Positions 62,696 through 64,000 of a DNA stretch of 64,000 bases are shown in pieces; position 1 is the stretch's first letter; each line of letters starts with the position of its first letter. The position numbers were made by a program, and so were the translations under genes. This stretch comes from an uncultured Bacteroidia bacterium. GTDB lineage: Bacteria > Bacteroidota > Bacteroidia > Bacteroidales > UBA932. The DNA lies in NCBI GenBank assembly GCA_902789395.1, contig CADANY010000008.1, positions 1-64,000 of the forward strand, written 5' to 3'. The notes below the pieces were generated by a model. The model searched no databases, was not told the DNA's origin, and worked only from the letters and a program-made list of their open reading frames with translations.

Positions 62696-63712
62696 ATGAT
62701 AAAGCGCAGTATCAAGATACCCTTTACTTTCGAAACGGGTCCTTCACTGGACGCGGTCGATATCATATTCCATACATCGAAGGAAATACCCGTTCCCGGA
62801 GAACCCGTCATCTGGATCTGCCATGCCTTGACGGCCAACAGCGACCCGGAAGACTGGTGGCCATCCCTCGTCGGCCCCGGCAAACTGTTCGATACGGAGC
62901 GGATGTTCATCATTTGCGCCAACGTTCCCGGATCAGCCTACGGCTCATCCGGTCCCAGATCCACCGATCCGCATACCGGAAAGCCTTATTACTTCTCTTT
63001 TCCGGCTATCACCGTCCGGGACATGGCCGAAGCGAATTTCGCCGTCCTGGACTCGCTCGGAATCAAAACCGTCGACCTTTTGGTCGGCAGTTCCATCGGC
63101 GGTTTCCAGGCCCTTGAGATGGCCGTTTCCCGCCCGGAGTGCTTCAGGAAAGCGGCATTCATCGCAACAGCCCCACGGATCTCTCCCTGGCTCTCTGCCT
63201 GGGCCGAGGCCCAGCGGATGGCCCTGGAAGCCGATCCGTCTTTCCGCGCCTGCGAAAGTCTCGACGGCGGAGCCGCCGGTCTCAAATGCGCCCGCGCCCA
63301 GGCCCTGATCTCCTACCGCTGCTTCCGGGGCTATGGGAAAACCCAGGCGGAAGAGGACCCCGATACGCTTTTTGCCGGTCGGGCAGCTTCCTATGAACGC
63401 TATCAAGGGGAAAAACTCGTCCGCCGCGCTTTCGATGCCTATTCGTACTACTATCTCTGCAACGCACTGGACAGCCACAACACCGGCCGGGGGCGTGGAG
63501 GCGTCACGGCCGCTCTCTCGCGCATAACGGCAGAAACACTTGTTGCAGAAGTAGATACAGACCTGATTTTCCCTCCGGAAGAAATCCGTTCATGGTATAA
63601 GTCGATCCCCGGCGCTACGCTCGGGAGCATCACTTCCGATTTCGGGCACGACGGGTTCCTCCTCGAATACGATCAATTGACAAACCTTTTGAAACCTCTG
63701 CTATGCAGGTAA
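62696..63712 (+). CDS. metX: Homoserine O-acetyltransferase
   Basis: The 338-residue alpha/beta-hydrolase transfers acetyl from acetyl-CoA to homoserine, the entry to methionine. The nucleophile is Ser133 in GSSIGGFQALEMA, with Asp in EVDTDLIFPPEE and His in FGHDGFLLEYD completing the triad. Family landmarks WWPSLVGPGKLFDT and CANVPGSAYGSSGP are present. It overlaps the start of the aspartokinase gene by ten bases, linking two steps of the aspartate-family pathway. Serine acetylation, as in some relatives, is not excluded. Confidence 0.9.
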   Translation: MIKRSIKIPFTFETGPSLDAVDIIFHTSKEIPVPGEPVIWICHALTANSDPEDWWPSLVGPGKLFDTERMFIICANVPGSAYGSSGPRSTDPHTGKPYYFSFPAITVRDMAEANFAVLDSLGIKTVDLLVGSSIGGFQALEMAVSRPECFRKAAFIATAPRISPWLSAWAEAQRMALEADPSFRACESLDGGAAGLKCARAQALISYRCFRGYGKTQAEEDPDTLFAGRAASYERYQGEKLVRRAFDAYSYYYLCNALDSHNTGRGRGGVTAALSRITAETLVAEVDTDLIFPPEEIRSWYKSIPGATLGSITSDFGHDGFLLEYDQLTNLLKPLLCR

Positions 63713-64000
63713 TGAAATTCGGCGGAACCTCGGTTGCCGACGCCTCCGCCATCTCAACCGTAACGGATATCGTCTCCGCCGCCCTGGAAAGGGACCGGAC
63801 AATCGTGGTATGCTCTGCTGTCGGAGGCTGCACGGACCGGCTGATCGAAACCGGACGTAAAGCGGCCCGCCGGGACGAATCCTATCTGGAGGATATCTCC
63901 GCCCTGAAAGAGCGGCATTTTACGATCATTGAAAAATTACTCCCTAAAAGGCACCGCGACGCGGTCCGGGAGACGGTCGACGGGTTGTTCCGTTCGCTTG
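63703..64000 (+). CDS. thrA: Aspartokinase, probably bifunctional with homoserine dehydrogenase; partial (cut by window end)
   Basis: The first 99 codons are present. They open with MQVMKFGGTSVADASAIS, the substrate-binding KFGGTS motif of aspartokinases, and VVCSAVGGCTDRLIETG follows. The carboxy part lies outside the window. Coupling to metX and the amino-terminal sequence fit the Bacteroidetes fused aspartokinase-homoserine dehydrogenase I, but a monofunctional LysC cannot be excluded. The ATG at 63703 overlaps metX; an alternative ATG at 63712 would start at MKFGGTSV. Confidence 0.8.
   Translation, partial: MQVMKFGGTSVADASAISTVTDIVSAALERDRTIVVCSAVGGCTDRLIETGRKAARRDESYLEDISALKERHFTIIEKLLPKRHRDAVRETVDGLFRSL

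Overview
The window comes from the chromosome of a member of the Bacteroidota, most likely order Bacteroidales, from a fairly GC-rich lineage (an Alistipes/Rikenellaceae-like or uncultured Cryptobacteroides-like gut bacterium would fit). The evidence is a SusC/SusD pair, BACON and BspA-type leucine-rich repeats, many secreted glycoside hydrolases, an rSAM/lipoprotein pair of the Bacteroidetes type, lipoproteins with short lipoboxes, and promoters of the Bacteroidetes sigma-ABfr form (TTTG, about 19-20 bases, TAnnTTTG) rather than -35/-10 boxes. No phage, insertion sequence, rRNA or CRISPR array is visible.

Layout. 1-492 (minus): amino-terminal part of a collagen-like lipoprotein. 719-6264 (minus): an operon of three secreted histidine acid phosphatases, the last fused to a calcineurin-type phosphoesterase. 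6397-7083: OmpA-type lipoprotein. 7167-9313: a radical SAM enzyme divergent from a small lipoprotein and a barrel-like protein (rSAM/lipoprotein system). 9369-9441: tRNA-Gly(GCC). 9617-20694 (plus): a nearly gapless run with a small membrane protein, upp, a double VOC protein, an SDR, five heterodisulfide-reductase-like subunits, a cysteate-synthase-like PLP enzyme, an acyl-activating enzyme and an acyl carrier protein. 20691-21824: a GNAT-like protein. 22047-28924: SusC/SusD, an HGSNAT-like membrane acyltransferase and a PIG-L deacetylase. 28921-41328 (minus): the complete branched-chain amino acid operon ilvD-ilvB-ilvN-ilvC-leuA-leuC-leuD-cimA-leuB-ilvE with a leader-peptide attenuator in front. 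41403-46917: an omega-amidase, then a GH127-like hydrolase, an outer-membrane protein, an EEP-family hydrolase and an ABC ATPase. 46917-47018: a 31-bp-arm palindrome. 47022-50899 (minus): polA, an ECF sigma factor and rsmG. 50984-56992 (plus): a secreted PHP phosphoesterase, a multidomain M64 peptidase and a GH27 alpha-galactosidase. 56994-62548 (minus): an Lrp regulator, GH20 hexosaminidase, a secreted unknown protein, LemA and a DUF2207 protein. 62696-64000 (plus): metX and the start of an aspartokinase gene.

The most interesting parts are: (1) the 10.9-20.7 kb operon. It joins a probable sulfite-using cysteate synthase, an acyl-ACP-forming pair, an SDR and a membrane-linked Hdr-like electron-transfer module, and I propose it takes part in sulfonolipid (capnine) synthesis; (2) a textbook ribosome-mediated attenuator on the ilv/leu operon, whose 16-residue leader peptide has 11 branched-chain residues and is followed by mutually exclusive hairpins; and (3) the rSAM/lipoprotein system, whose modification is unknown.

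No stretch longer than about 300 bases lacks a gene or RNA. The larger gaps (493-718, 21825-22046 and 41191-41402) hold promoters and, in the last case, the attenuator.
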